NCBI RefSeq assembly: GCF_009380155.1
Contig: NZ_WHUV01000004.1
Coordinates: 558,001-622,000 of the forward strand
DNA from: Pseudomonas piscis
Lineage (GTDB): Bacteria > Pseudomonadota > Gammaproteobacteria > Pseudomonadales > Pseudomonadaceae
Direction of reading: 5' to 3'
Length of the DNA stretch: 64,000 nt
Shown: piece after piece, positions 43,449-52,552 of the stretch
Numbering within the stretch: position 1 is the first letter of the stretch
Layout of the letters: each line of letters starts with the position of its first letter
Notes under the pieces: generated by a model
Told to the model about the DNA's origin: nothing
The model's input: only the letters and a program-made list of their open reading frames with translations
The model's database searches: none
Position numbers and translations under genes: made by a program

Positions 43449-44795
43449 TCAATGAGCCCTGGCGAACCAGCCATCGCTGCGCTCCAGGCGCCAGGCGAAG
43501 ACACCCAGGGTCAGGCTGCGCAACAGCATGAACAGCAGGAAGCTCAGCCACAGGCCGTGATTGCCCAGGCCCTGCAAGGCCCAGGCGCAAGGCAGCAGCA
43601 GGAGCACGGTGAGCAGCATGCCGTTGCGCATTTCCCGGGCCCGGGTCGCACCGATGAACAGCCCGTCCAGCAAGTAGCTCCAGACCGCGATCAGCGGCAG
43701 TACGGCAAGGTAGGGCAGGTAGGTGAAGGCCGTCTGGCGCACGTCGGCAATGTCGGTCTGCATCTCGATGAACAGATGCCCTGCCAAGAGGAACAGCACC
43801 GTGAAGCCCAGGCTTGCCAACAGCGACCAGCCTCCGGCGACCACCAGCGAGCGGCGCAGGGCCCGGTGGTCGCGGGCGCCGATGGCGTGGCCGCACAGGG
43901 CCTCCACCGCATGGGCCAGGCCATCCAGGGCGTGGGCCGTGAGCAAGAGGCCATTGAGCAGCAAGGCGTTGGCCGCCACGGTGGCGTCCCCCAGTCGGGC
44001 GCCTTGTACGGTGATCAGGAAAAATACCGATTGCAGGGCCAGGCTGCGGATGAAGATGTCGCGGTTCACCGCCAGCAGCGGGCGCCAGCTCTGCCAGCGA
44101 CGCAGGGCCGCCCAGGCGATCTGTCCCGGATAGGCACGCAGGGCCGGGCGGGTCATGGCCAGGCCCACCAGGGCCCCGGTCCACTCGGCGAGCACCGAGG
44201 CCCGGGCCGAACCCACCACGCCCCATTCCAGGCCAAGGACGAACCACAGGTTCAGGGCGATGTTCACCAGGTTGGTGCTGAGCAGGATGGCCAGTGGTGC
44301 CCGAGCGTTCTGGGTACCGAGGAACCAGCCCACCAGGGCGAAGCTGGCCAGGGCCGCGGGCAGGCCCAGCAGGCGGGTATGGAAGAAGGCCCGGGTCATC
44401 TGGTCCAGGTCCGCCGAGGGTTGCATCAGGTGCAATGCGGCGCCGCTGAGGGGCACGCCGATGATCCCCAGCAGCAGGGCCAGGCCCAGCGCCAGCAACA
44501 AGCCCTGGAGCAGGATCTGCCGCAGCGCCGCACCGTCGCTGCGGCCGGCGGCCTGGGCGGCGAAGCCGGTGGAGCCCATGCGCAAGAAACCCATGGCCCA
44601 GGCGAGGAAGGTATAGAGGCTGGCGCCCACTGCCACTGCGCCCAGTTGATGGGCGTGGGGCAGGTGGCCCACCACCGTGCTGTCCACCAGGGCTACCAGG
44701 GGGACGGAAATGTTCGACAGGATCATCGGCGCGGCCAGGGCCCAGACGCGACGATGTGTGGGGCGGTGACGCCAATCGGTGATCAGGGGGGACAT
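43449..44795 (-). CDS. MATE-family efflux transporter (DinF-like)
   Basis: 448 residues with about twelve membrane helices in two related halves. The N-terminal WALAAPMILSNISVPLVALVDSTVVGHL is the MATE/DinF signature; MGFLRMGSTGFAAQAAGR and FIRSLALQSVFFL mark the halves. It would exchange cations for organic substrates; the substrate is unknown. It converges on speA. The ATG at 44793-44795 follows AAGGAG. Confidence 0.92.
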   Translation of the reverse strand: MSPLITDWRHRPTHRRVWALAAPMILSNISVPLVALVDSTVVGHLPHAHQLGAVAVGASLYTFLAWAMGFLRMGSTGFAAQAAGRSDGAALRQILLQGLLLALGLALLLGIIGVPLSGAALHLMQPSADLDQMTRAFFHTRLLGLPAALASFALVGWFLGTQNARAPLAILLSTNLVNIALNLWFVLGLEWGVVGSARASVLAEWTGALVGLAMTRPALRAYPGQIAWAALRRWQSWRPLLAVNRDIFIRSLALQSVFFLITVQGARLGDATVAANALLLNGLLLTAHALDGLAHAVEALCGHAIGARDHRALRRSLVVAGGWSLLASLGFTVLFLLAGHLFIEMQTDIADVRQTAFTYLPYLAVLPLIAVWSYLLDGLFIGATRAREMRNGMLLTVLLLLPCAWALQGLGNHGLWLSFLLFMLLRSLTLGVFAWRLERSDGWFARAH

Positions 44796-44865
44796 GCGGG
44801 CTCCTTGCGTGAGCCGGCATTGTAGCTGCGCAGCCTGTTGGCGCCGAGGCCCGGCGCCGTCGGGG

Positions 44866-45159
44866 TCAGTGGATGATCCAGCTCAGCAGCCAGAGACCGA
44901 GCACCAGCCAGATGATGCCCAGCAGGATCGAGGCGCGCATGAAGGCGCGGATCGCCCAGTAGAGGAACACCAGGCCGATGATCAGGCCGATGATGCTGAC
45001 GATCGAGGTGTCCATGCCCAGTGCCCGGGCCAGGCCATCGACGAAGTTGCCGCCGGCATGGGTCAGGGTGTTGAACAACCCGCCCAGGAGGTCGACGATG
45101 AAACGAATGGCCGAGCCGATGGCCTGGCCGAGCCATCCGAAGAAGCTTTCTACCTGCAT
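44866..45159 (-). CDS. Small integral membrane protein
   Basis: 97 residues with an amphipathic N-terminal half (FFGWLGQAIGSAIRFIVDLLGGLFNTLTHAGG) and two membrane helices (about 50-66 and 76-96, IVSIIGLIIGLVFLYWAI; SILLGIIWLVLGLWLLSWII). I do not recognise a named family. The second of two close ATGs (45157-45159) is chosen because AGGA lies 8-12 bases ahead of it; longer extensions have an odd composition. Confidence 0.65.
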   Translation of the reverse strand: MQVESFFGWLGQAIGSAIRFIVDLLGGLFNTLTHAGGNFVDGLARALGMDTSIVSIIGLIIGLVFLYWAIRAFMRASILLGIIWLVLGLWLLSWIIH

Positions 45160-45348
45160 GTGCATTTCCTGATCAGAGAGGGGCGCGTCAGCCGAGCTCA
45201 TGCTTGGGCCGCCAACGCTGGCGATGAGTTCCCCATCAGCATAGAAGCTGGCCGGTGGTGCGCATTCTGGAGCAGCACGCGGACGGATGAAAGCGCGCTT
45301 GCGTCCGCTGCCCAACCCCCGGAAGCTATAGGCCTTCAGGAGACCCCG

Positions 45349-45654
45349 ATGAACCTAGAGCAACTCACCCAACGCCTGCACGCCATCCGCGACCACAACG
45401 ACTGGCGGCAATTCCACAGCCCGAAGAACCTGGCCATGGCCGCCAGCGTCGAGATGGCCGAACTGGTGGAGATCTTCCAGTGGCTGACCGAGGACCAGTC
45501 CCGCCAGTTGCCGGCGGACAAGCTGGCCCATGCCGGGCAGGAAGTCGGCGACATCGTCCTCTACCTGCTGTTGTTGTGCAGCGAGCTGGGGCTGGACATG
45601 GACCAGGTGGTGCGCAGCAAGCTGGCGGACAGCGAGCGGCGGTTCTGCCCATGA
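45349..45654 (+). CDS. MazG-like nucleotide pyrophosphohydrolase
   Basis: 101 residues, a single-domain MazG/iMazG (MazG-related, RS21-C6-like). The metal-binding acids are visible in ASVEMAELVEIFQWLTED and HAGQEVGDIVLYLLLLCSELGLD. Such enzymes hydrolyse non-canonical or excess dNTPs. The ATG at 45349 follows AGGAG; the stop overlaps the cmoM start (ATGA), so the two are coupled. Confidence 0.9.
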   Translation: MNLEQLTQRLHAIRDHNDWRQFHSPKNLAMAASVEMAELVEIFQWLTEDQSRQLPADKLAHAGQEVGDIVLYLLLLCSELGLDMDQVVRSKLADSERRFCP

Positions 45655-46400
45655 GCGATCGGCATTTCGACCAGCTGGCCACACGCTTCGCCGAGAAGAT
45701 CTATGGCGGCGCCAAGGGGGCGATCCGCCTGGCGGTGCTCCAGGCGGACCTCAAGGAAGCCTTGCCTGAGCGGCCGTTGCGGGTATTGGATATCGGCGCC
45801 GGTCTGGGCCACATGTCCCTGTGGCTGGCCCAGCACGGGCACCAGGTGACTCTGGCCGAGCCCGCCGCACCGATGCTCGAAGGGGCCCGTCAGCGGTTCG
45901 CCGAGGCCGGCCAGCAGGCCACCTTCATCCAGGCGCCCTGGCAGGACCTGCTGGGGCAATTGACCGAGTCCTACGACCTGGTGCTGTGCCATGCGGTGCT
46001 GGAGTGGCTGGCCGAACCCCATTCGATCCTGCCGGTGCTGCACCAGCTGACCGCCGCCGATGGCTGGCTGTCCCTGGCGTTCTACAACCGCGATGCGCTG
46101 GTCTATCGCAACTTGCTCAAGGGGCATTTTCGCAAGTTGCGCAAGAACGACATGGCGGGAGAGAAACAGAGCCTGACCCCGCAACAACCGCTTGATCCTC
46201 GCGAGCTGGCGGCGCAACTTGATGGCAAGTGGCGGGTCGAAGCCCAGAGCGGGGTCCGGGTGTTCCACGACTACATGCCCGTGGAATTCCAGTCCCGTGC
46301 CGAGCTGACGGATCTGCTGGAGATGGAGCTGGCTCATCGCCGACACCCAAGTTTCGCCGGGCTTGGGCGTTATCTGCATTGGCTGTGCCGGCCGGTCTGA
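45651..46400 (+). CDS. cmoM: tRNA 5-carboxymethoxyuridine methyltransferase
   Basis: 249-residue class I SAM methyltransferase, formerly SmtA. The SAM site VLDIGAGLGHMSLWLAQHGH and post-motif TLAEPAAPMLEGARQRFAEAG are clear; LCHAVLEWLAEPHSILPVL and AFYNRDALVYRNLLKGHFRKL are CmoM features. It makes the methyl ester of cmo5U34 in tRNAs reading pyrimidine- and purine-ended boxes. The ATG at 45651 overlaps the mazG stop. Confidence 0.92.
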   Translation: MSDRHFDQLATRFAEKIYGGAKGAIRLAVLQADLKEALPERPLRVLDIGAGLGHMSLWLAQHGHQVTLAEPAAPMLEGARQRFAEAGQQATFIQAPWQDLLGQLTESYDLVLCHAVLEWLAEPHSILPVLHQLTAADGWLSLAFYNRDALVYRNLLKGHFRKLRKNDMAGEKQSLTPQQPLDPRELAAQLDGKWRVEAQSGVRVFHDYMPVEFQSRAELTDLLEMELAHRRHPSFAGLGRYLHWLCRPV

Positions 46401-46411
46401 CGGAGTACTCG

Positions 46412-47038
46412 ATGAAACGCCGCCTGGGTCTGCTGTTTTTGTGTTCGACCCTTGCCGCCTGCCAAGGCAGCAATCCCTATGTCGCCAGTTCCAGGCCGCT
46501 GCCGCCGGCGCCACCGCAGGCGGCCACGACCTTCGACCGCAGCGCCTATCCGGCTGCGCCCCGGGACTACGGGCGCTACCGTAGCTGGGCCTGGCTCAAC
46601 GGCCGCCTGCCCAATGGTTCGGCCTGGGCCGATTCGGCGCAGGTCGCCGAGGCGGTCAGTGGCGCCCTGGACCAGCGAGGCCTGCGCCCATTGCATGGCA
46701 ACCGCCCGGCGGACCTGTGGGTCAGTGCCGACCTGCGCCTGGAAAAACGCCTGCGCCAGGTCCAGGAGGACTACGGCTATGGCGGTTACGGCAGCTACGA
46801 TCGCTACGATCGTTATCACCGCTACGGACCGGGCTACGGCATGTACGGCAGCGTACCGGTGGTGCGTACCTACGAAGTGGAAGTGGTGGTGGTCAGGGTC
46901 GACCTGTACGACGCCGGCAATGGCCAGCCGGTATGGAGCGCCAGTGCCGAGACCAGCAGCAAAGGCTCCTTGGGCGAGCGCGCCGATGCACTGCGCGAAG
47001 CGGTGCAGAAGGCCATGGCGGCCTATCCTCCCAGCTAG
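46412..47038 (+). CDS. DUF4136-type lipoprotein
   Basis: 208 residues. The signal peptide ends in lipobox LAAC (Cys17), so it is a lipoprotein. The mature part has a Tyr/Gly-rich insert (YGYGGYGSYDRYDRYHRYGPGYGMYG, in two runs) between the two DUF4136 segments (RYRSWAWLNG..AVSGALDQRGL; VRVDLYDAGNGQPVWSAS). It is a paralogue of the next gene, 32 bases downstream. The role is unknown; outer-membrane or periplasmic location is likely. Confidence 0.85.
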   Translation: MKRRLGLLFLCSTLAACQGSNPYVASSRPLPPAPPQAATTFDRSAYPAAPRDYGRYRSWAWLNGRLPNGSAWADSAQVAEAVSGALDQRGLRPLHGNRPADLWVSADLRLEKRLRQVQEDYGYGGYGSYDRYDRYHRYGPGYGMYGSVPVVRTYEVEVVVVRVDLYDAGNGQPVWSASAETSSKGSLGERADALREAVQKAMAAYPPS

Positions 47039-47070
47039 GCCGGTGTCCTGATTTCAAGCGGAGATACGAC

Positions 47071-47628
47071 ATGTTCCATCGAATCGCATTACTGGCCTGT
47101 GCTGCCTTGCTCAGCGCCTGTGCCGCCAACCAGGTGAACCATGATTTCGACGCCAGCAGGGATTTTGGCGCCTATCGCAGCTGGAGCTGGAAGGAACCCG
47201 CGCTGCAGTACCGTCCCGATGATCCGCGGATCAGGAGCGATCTCACCGAGCAGCGCATTCGCCAGGCCGTGGCCGAGCAACTGGACCAGCGCGGCCTGCG
47301 TCCGGCTCGAGGTGGCGCCCGGGCTGACCTGGATGTCCAGGCCTACCTGATCGTCGAGGATCGCCAGCAGCAGGTCACCACCAACTATGGCGGCGGTTGG
47401 GGCGGCCCGTGGAATGGCTACTGGGGTGGGCCTGCGTACAACGAGACCCGCAACATCACCTACAAGGTGGCGACCATCCAGGTGGATCTGCTCGATGGCA
47501 AGGACGGCAAGCTGGTATGGCGCGGCAGTGACGAGCAGTTGCTCAGCAGCTCGCCCAACCCCGCCGACCGGGCCTCGGCAGTGCGTGCCACGGTGACGCG
47601 CATCCTGCAGAACTACCCGCCCCGCTAG
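47071..47628 (+). CDS. DUF4136-type lipoprotein, paralogue of the upstream gene
   Basis: 185 residues. Lipobox LSAC (Cys16). The DUF4136 pattern is plain: HDFDASRDFGAYRSWSWKEPALQ, RIRQAVAEQLDQRGLRPARGGARADLDVQAYL and VATIQVDLLDGKDGKLVWRGS. A Gly/Trp-rich loop (NYGGGWGGPWNGYWGG) replaces the Tyr-rich insert of the neighbour. The two genes probably arose by tandem duplication. Start ATG 47071 with GGAGATACGAC ahead. Confidence 0.87.
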   Translation: MFHRIALLACAALLSACAANQVNHDFDASRDFGAYRSWSWKEPALQYRPDDPRIRSDLTEQRIRQAVAEQLDQRGLRPARGGARADLDVQAYLIVEDRQQQVTTNYGGGWGGPWNGYWGGPAYNETRNITYKVATIQVDLLDGKDGKLVWRGSDEQLLSSSPNPADRASAVRATVTRILQNYPPR

Positions 47629-47648
47629 ACCCATGGCGTCCTGGCGTC

Positions 47649-47665
47649 GCCCCGGGCGCCGGGGC
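47649..47665. terminator. GC-rich hairpin after the lipoprotein pair
   Basis: GCCCCGG-GCG-CCGGGGC, perfect 7-bp stem 20 bases past the stop, without a T-run. The remainder of this 155-base gap should hold the tadG promoter; TTGACTACACT at 47719-47729 may contribute but no convincing pair was found. Confidence 0.45.
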
Positions 47666-47783
47666 GCGGCGCCGTCAGTCAGCCGGGCTGGCACCTTGCC
47701 AGCGCTGGTGGCGGAGCTTGACTACACTGCTTGGCATCGATGGAGGCAGCCCCAGGGTTGCAAGTCGGTAAAGGAGTGCCTCG

Positions 47784-49802
47784 ATGTCTCCCCTCAAGCG
47801 GTTTTCCGGTCCTGCCCGCCAGCGTGGCGCCATCGGCCTGATGGCGGCGGTCACCTTTGGCCTGGCGCTGGTGTTCATGCTGCTGGTGGTGGACAGCGGC
47901 CGGTTGTACCTGGAACAACGCAAGCTGCAACGGGTAGCCGACAATGCGGCCCTGGAGGCGGTCAGTCGCGGTGGCACCTGCCAGGCCGGCCTGACGGCCG
48001 CCGCCTATGCCAACCAGAACGCCACTCGCAACGGCTTCACTCCTACTGCCGGCAGCAGCACCCTGGCCGCCAGCTGCGGCACCCTGGTCACCGGCGCCAA
48101 CGGCCTGCGCAGTTTCACCGTCAACCCCACGCAAGCGGTGGCGGTACGAGTGATCGTCAGCAACACCGTGCCCATCAGCGTGGCCGCTGGAGTCGTCGCG
48201 CTGTTCTCTCCGGGCCCGATCAACCTCACCACCCAGCTCAGTGCCACGGCAGTGGCCGCGGCGCCGACGCCGCCGGTGGCGCAATTGAGCATCCGCAGTA
48301 CCCTGGGCACGGTCAGCACCGCGCAGTCGAGCATTCTCAATCCACTGGTGGGCGGCTTGCTGGGCGGCAGCCTGAACCTCACGGCCGTGGGCTGGAACGG
48401 CCTGCTCAATACCAACATCAACCTTTTGAGCTTCCTCGACCAGCTGGCGATCAATCTCAACGTAGCGGCAGGCAACTATACCCAGTTGCTCAATACCACC
48501 ACCACCCTGACCAAGCTGATCCAGGCGGCGATCACCGTGGTCCAGGCCAACGGCGCGACGGCCGACATCCTCACCGCCCTGGGTAACCTGCAGATCGCCG
48601 CGCTCAATGCCGCACCGCTGAAGCTGGGGGATATCCTCAAGCTGCAGACCGGCCTGCCAAGCACGGCGCTCAATGCCAGTGTGCAGTTGTTCCAGCTGCT
48701 GCAAGCCTTTATCCAGCTATCCAACAGCAACAGTGCGGTGGCTGCTGTCGTTCCGGCCAATATCCTGGGCCTGGCAAACGTTACGGTACAGGTCAAGGTC
48801 ATTGAGCCTGCGCAACTGTCAGCCATCGGTGATCCTCGTTTGGCAATGGCCGATCCGTTGGGCAGCAACCGAATCTATGTACGTACAGCCCAGGTACGTA
48901 CACTTGTGTCTATCAACCTGACCGGTCTTTCCGGGGTGACGGGCCTGGCCAACGCATTGCTTGGCTTGGTTGGGTCGCTGACGCCGACGCTCAACAGCTT
49001 GCTGAGCCTCAACCTTGCGGCCACGATCAATTCCGTGGGATGCCTGCTGGGGGCTGGTTGCGAACAGATCGATCCAAAGTTGCTCCCCTCACCGGAGATC
49101 GACATCAACTTGGAGCTGGGTGGGGCCGAAGCCTATGTGACCAACTACAGCTGTCCCTCTGGAACCACGGGAACCAAGAGCCTGACCGTGCATAGCAACT
49201 CATCGGTTGCCGACATCAAGATCGGTCAGATCGATCCCAGTACTACCTTCTCTTCCTCGACGGCTCCGGTGGTCAAGCCCTTGCCCATCGTCGATCTCGG
49301 CATCTGGACCTGTCACAAGATTCTTGGGATCGGTAGTTGTGGCCCAGCTCGCACTGCCTTTGCGGCTGGAGGCATTGCCCTCAAAGTAGACAGTTCGGTT
49401 GGACGTAGCCAAACCGGATCGAACATCGGGCGAGATCTGGTCTTCTCCAGCAATGCCACACCTTTTCCTGTTCCTCCCAATGTGAACCAGACGCCGGCTT
49501 ATCAGAATGCGGCGCCGACGAGCAACATCGTCAATAGCCTGGCGGCAACGATCTCGGGCATCGGTCTGGATGTTTACCAGCCTGTGGGTAGCAATCCATT
49601 GGGGGCTGTCATCGCGGGCGTGGGAAATCTGGTCAATGGCGTTACCAGCCTGATCACGCCGTTGATCAGTAACTTGTTGAGCCCGCTGCTGGATCCCTTG
49701 CTGAACAACCTGCTGTCGAGCCTGGGGGTCAACCTCATGGATGTCGAGGTCGGCGCCAACCTGACCTGTGGCCAGACCGGCAAGGCCTACCTGGTGATCT
49801 GA
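47784..49802 (+). CDS. tadG: TadG-like Flp pilus assembly protein
   Basis: 672 residues. The N-terminus has the Tad/TadE-G feature: basic RQRGAIGLM, one membrane helix (about 20-41, AAVTFGLALVFMLLVVDSG) then RLYLEQRKLQRVADNAALEAVSRGG. The rest is a long extracytoplasmic region rich in Leu/Asn/Ser/Val repeats. It is placed at the edge of the Tad locus but transcribed convergently with pprA, overlapping it by 16 bases. From about 48700 the codons are noticeably less GC-rich than in the first third. RBS AAAGGAG precedes ATG 47784. Confidence 0.8.
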   Translation: MSPLKRFSGPARQRGAIGLMAAVTFGLALVFMLLVVDSGRLYLEQRKLQRVADNAALEAVSRGGTCQAGLTAAAYANQNATRNGFTPTAGSSTLAASCGTLVTGANGLRSFTVNPTQAVAVRVIVSNTVPISVAAGVVALFSPGPINLTTQLSATAVAAAPTPPVAQLSIRSTLGTVSTAQSSILNPLVGGLLGGSLNLTAVGWNGLLNTNINLLSFLDQLAINLNVAAGNYTQLLNTTTTLTKLIQAAITVVQANGATADILTALGNLQIAALNAAPLKLGDILKLQTGLPSTALNASVQLFQLLQAFIQLSNSNSAVAAVVPANILGLANVTVQVKVIEPAQLSAIGDPRLAMADPLGSNRIYVRTAQVRTLVSINLTGLSGVTGLANALLGLVGSLTPTLNSLLSLNLAATINSVGCLLGAGCEQIDPKLLPSPEIDINLELGGAEAYVTNYSCPSGTTGTKSLTVHSNSSVADIKIGQIDPSTTFSSSTAPVVKPLPIVDLGIWTCHKILGIGSCGPARTAFAAGGIALKVDSSVGRSQTGSNIGRDLVFSSNATPFPVPPNVNQTPAYQNAAPTSNIVNSLAATISGIGLDVYQPVGSNPLGAVIAGVGNLVNGVTSLITPLISNLLSPLLDPLLNNLLSSLGVNLMDVEVGANLTCGQTGKAYLVI

Positions 49803-52552
49803 TCCGCCGGGACTATCGGCAGCTCGATGCAGAAACGCGCGCCGTCCGGGCCGTTGGTCACGCTCAGGCGTCCGCCCATGTTCTCGATGATCCCATAGCT
49901 CACCGACAAGCCCAGCCCGGTGCCCACGCCCACCGGCTTGGTGGTGAAGAAGGGTTCGAAGATCCGTTCCAGCAAGCGCGGGTCGATACCGCCGCCGTTG
50001 TCCTCGACCCACAACCGCACCCACTGCTCGTCGCGCTGGCCATGCACCGAGATCCACGGCTTGAAGTCGCCCTGGGCCTGGCGCCTGGATAGCAGGGCAT
50101 CCCGGGCGTTGACCAAGAGGTTGATCAGCACCTGCTCGAGCTGGTCGACGAACCCCATGACCTGGACTTCGAAGCCCAGCTCGCTGATCCGCAGGTCCAG
50201 GCCCTTGCCGCGCATGCCTTCGGCCAGCAGCGACAGCGTGCCCTCGATGGCCTGGGACGGGTTGAAGGGCTGTTGCTCCACCTCCGAGCGCCGGCCGAAC
50301 ACCCGCATGTGATCCACCACCCGCGCCGCGCGCTGGACCTGGGCGTCGATGCGGTTGAGCTTGTCGGTCAGGTAGTCGATTTGCACGTCGCCGTTACCCA
50401 GGCGCTTGAGCACGTTGACGATGGCCATGCGCATCACGTTCAGCGGCTGGTTGATCTCGTGGGCGAGGCCGGTGGCCATTTCGCCGAGGGTGGCCATCTT
50501 CGCGCTTTGCGTCAGCTGTTGCTGCGAGCGCCGCACCTCGGTGTTGTCGCGGCCCACGGCCTGGACCTCCAGCAGTTGGCCCTGGTCGTCGAACACCCCG
50601 CGATCGGACCACACCCACCAGGCATGCTCGCGGCCCGGCAGCTGCAAGTTGATCTCGGCAGTACTCACGGGGTATTCCGGGCTCAGCAGCTTGATCCGCC
50701 GCTCGAACCCCTCACGCTGCTCAGTGGACAGCCACTGGCCCAGGTTGCTGCCCGGCAGGTCCTGGGCGGCGCATTCCAGGTAGGCCGCCAGGGGCCGGTT
50801 GCCGAAGGTCAGGGTCAGGTCGGGGCGGTAGCGGCAGATCATCGCCGGCGAGTCTTCCACCAGGATCCGGTAGCGCTCCTCGCTCTGGCGGACCTGCTCG
50901 GCGGCCAGGGTCGCCTCGGTGACGTCCAGCCACAGGCCCACGGCTTCCACCGGCAGGCCCAGGTCGTCGCGCAGCAGCCGGGCTTCGTCCAGCACCCAGT
51001 GGTAGGCGCCATGGCTGTCTTGCAGGCGGTAGCGGGTATGCACGTTGCCTTCACGCAGCAACTGCCGGCAGCGCTGGAAGTACAGGTCGTGGTCTTCGGG
51101 ATGCACCCATTCCACCAGCTTGCCGTCGTTGCAGTCCTCCAGGCCCCAGCCCAGCAGCGGTTGCAGGCTGGCACTGAAGAAACTGGGTTGCAGCGCGCCT
51201 TCGACGTAGCGCTGGACGTAGATCACCGCTGGCGAGCTGGCGATCAGGTTGTCCAGCCGGGCGTGGGCTGCTGCGGCTTGTTGCTGCTGGTTCTTGATGT
51301 CGCTGATATCCAGCATGAAACCCACCAGCCGCTGGCTCTCTCCCCGACCCAGGACCTGACCCTGGAGGCGATACCAGAGTGGCGCGCCGGCAGGATCGCC
51401 ATGGTGCAGGCGTACGCTGAGCAGCAATGGCTTGCCCAATTGCAACGCTTGCAGGCGGCTGGCCAACTCGGCGCGATCGGCCGGGTGGAACAGCTCCAGC
51501 CAGGCCTCGAGGCCCAGGCGGTCATGGCCCTCGGCCAAGTGCAGGCTGGCGGCCAGTTGGCTGGCCAGCTGCACCTCGGCGGTGGCCGGGAACAGCTCCC
51601 ACCAGCCGGCACCCAGCAACCCCTGCAGGGCATCCAGGCGCTCCATCTGCAAATGATGGCGGTGCTCGCGCAGGCGCCCGAGCAGTGGTCCGGCCAGGGC
51701 CGCAGTGAGCATCAGCCAGTCGCGCTCCAGCAACTCCGGCGCCTGGCGCTGGACGGCGTAGCCGCCGCACAGCAGCCAGGCGGCTACGCCATGGTCGTCG
51801 CGGTAGGGCACCAGCCAACCTTCGCGGTGGGCGAAGATGCCTTGCAGGCGTGGGTGTTCGTTCAGCCCGTGGATCTGGTTCAGGCGCAGTGGCGTGTTGC
51901 CGCTTAGGCTGTCCAGGCCGCTGCCCAGGGGCTGGCCGTCTTGCCACAGGTGCGGGGCGTCGTGGGCGTGGTAGCAACTGTGGATCATCCAGCCTTGCTC
52001 CTGTTCGTCCAACAAGGCCAGGCCCAGGCAGGGGATATGCCAGGCATGGGCCAGGTCGGCGAGCAGGTCGTGCAGTACTTCCGGCAGGCGCACCAGGCTG
52101 CATTGGCGGATCTGTTCGCTGCTCTGGGCGGCGAAGATCTGGCTGCGCTCGCGGCACAGGGTCTGTTGGCGTTGTTGTACCAGGTCGCCGATGTCCAGCA
52201 ATTGCAGATGCCAGTTTGCGCCTTGCTGCTGGACCCAACCGCGCAGGTACAGGACCTGGCCGGCGAGCCCGCGCAATTGCAGGTCCAGCACCTGGCCGCT
52301 CCAGTCGGCGGGACCGCCTTCGAGGGCCAGGGTGCTGGCGGGTATCACGTAGTCGACCAGTCGGGTCGGCTCGGCCCTGGGCGGCAACTGTGCCAGGGCG
52401 TGGCGCAAAGGCCCGGTGATGCTCAGCACCCTTGCTGACGCATCGAGGACCAGCAGCAAGCCGCTGTTCTGGATAGGGGGCTCTGGCGCAGGGTCGCTGG
52501 CCGCTGGCGGGCGGCCGAGGAAACGCCCGAAGAGCTTGTCGCCGGGACTCAA
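49787..52552 (-). CDS. pprA: PAS-containing sensor histidine kinase, PprA-like
   Basis: About 921 residues. No membrane helices are evident, so it is cytoplasmic. PAS-like regions cover about 20-130, 330-430, 450-560 and 570-690; the HisKA box is ATGLAHEINQPLNVMRMAIV, followed by HATPase motifs VLINLLVNARDAL, VEDNGGGID and GVGTGLGLSVSYGII. It is the likely partner of PprB. No good ATG exists near the start; a TTG at 52550-52552 overlapping the tadE stop (TTGA), with GAG ten bases ahead, is the best candidate. Codons upstream of it lie within tadE. Confidence 0.85.
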   Translation of the reverse strand: MSPGDKLFGRFLGRPPAASDPAPEPPIQNSGLLLVLDASARVLSITGPLRHALAQLPPRAEPTRLVDYVIPASTLALEGGPADWSGQVLDLQLRGLAGQVLYLRGWVQQQGANWHLQLLDIGDLVQQRQQTLCRERSQIFAAQSSEQIRQCSLVRLPEVLHDLLADLAHAWHIPCLGLALLDEQEQGWMIHSCYHAHDAPHLWQDGQPLGSGLDSLSGNTPLRLNQIHGLNEHPRLQGIFAHREGWLVPYRDDHGVAAWLLCGGYAVQRQAPELLERDWLMLTAALAGPLLGRLREHRHHLQMERLDALQGLLGAGWWELFPATAEVQLASQLAASLHLAEGHDRLGLEAWLELFHPADRAELASRLQALQLGKPLLLSVRLHHGDPAGAPLWYRLQGQVLGRGESQRLVGFMLDISDIKNQQQQAAAAHARLDNLIASSPAVIYVQRYVEGALQPSFFSASLQPLLGWGLEDCNDGKLVEWVHPEDHDLYFQRCRQLLREGNVHTRYRLQDSHGAYHWVLDEARLLRDDLGLPVEAVGLWLDVTEATLAAEQVRQSEERYRILVEDSPAMICRYRPDLTLTFGNRPLAAYLECAAQDLPGSNLGQWLSTEQREGFERRIKLLSPEYPVSTAEINLQLPGREHAWWVWSDRGVFDDQGQLLEVQAVGRDNTEVRRSQQQLTQSAKMATLGEMATGLAHEINQPLNVMRMAIVNVLKRLGNGDVQIDYLTDKLNRIDAQVQRAARVVDHMRVFGRRSEVEQQPFNPSQAIEGTLSLLAEGMRGKGLDLRISELGFEVQVMGFVDQLEQVLINLLVNARDALLSRRQAQGDFKPWISVHGQRDEQWVRLWVEDNGGGIDPRLLERIFEPFFTTKPVGVGTGLGLSVSYGIIENMGGRLSVTNGPDGARFCIELPIVPADQITR

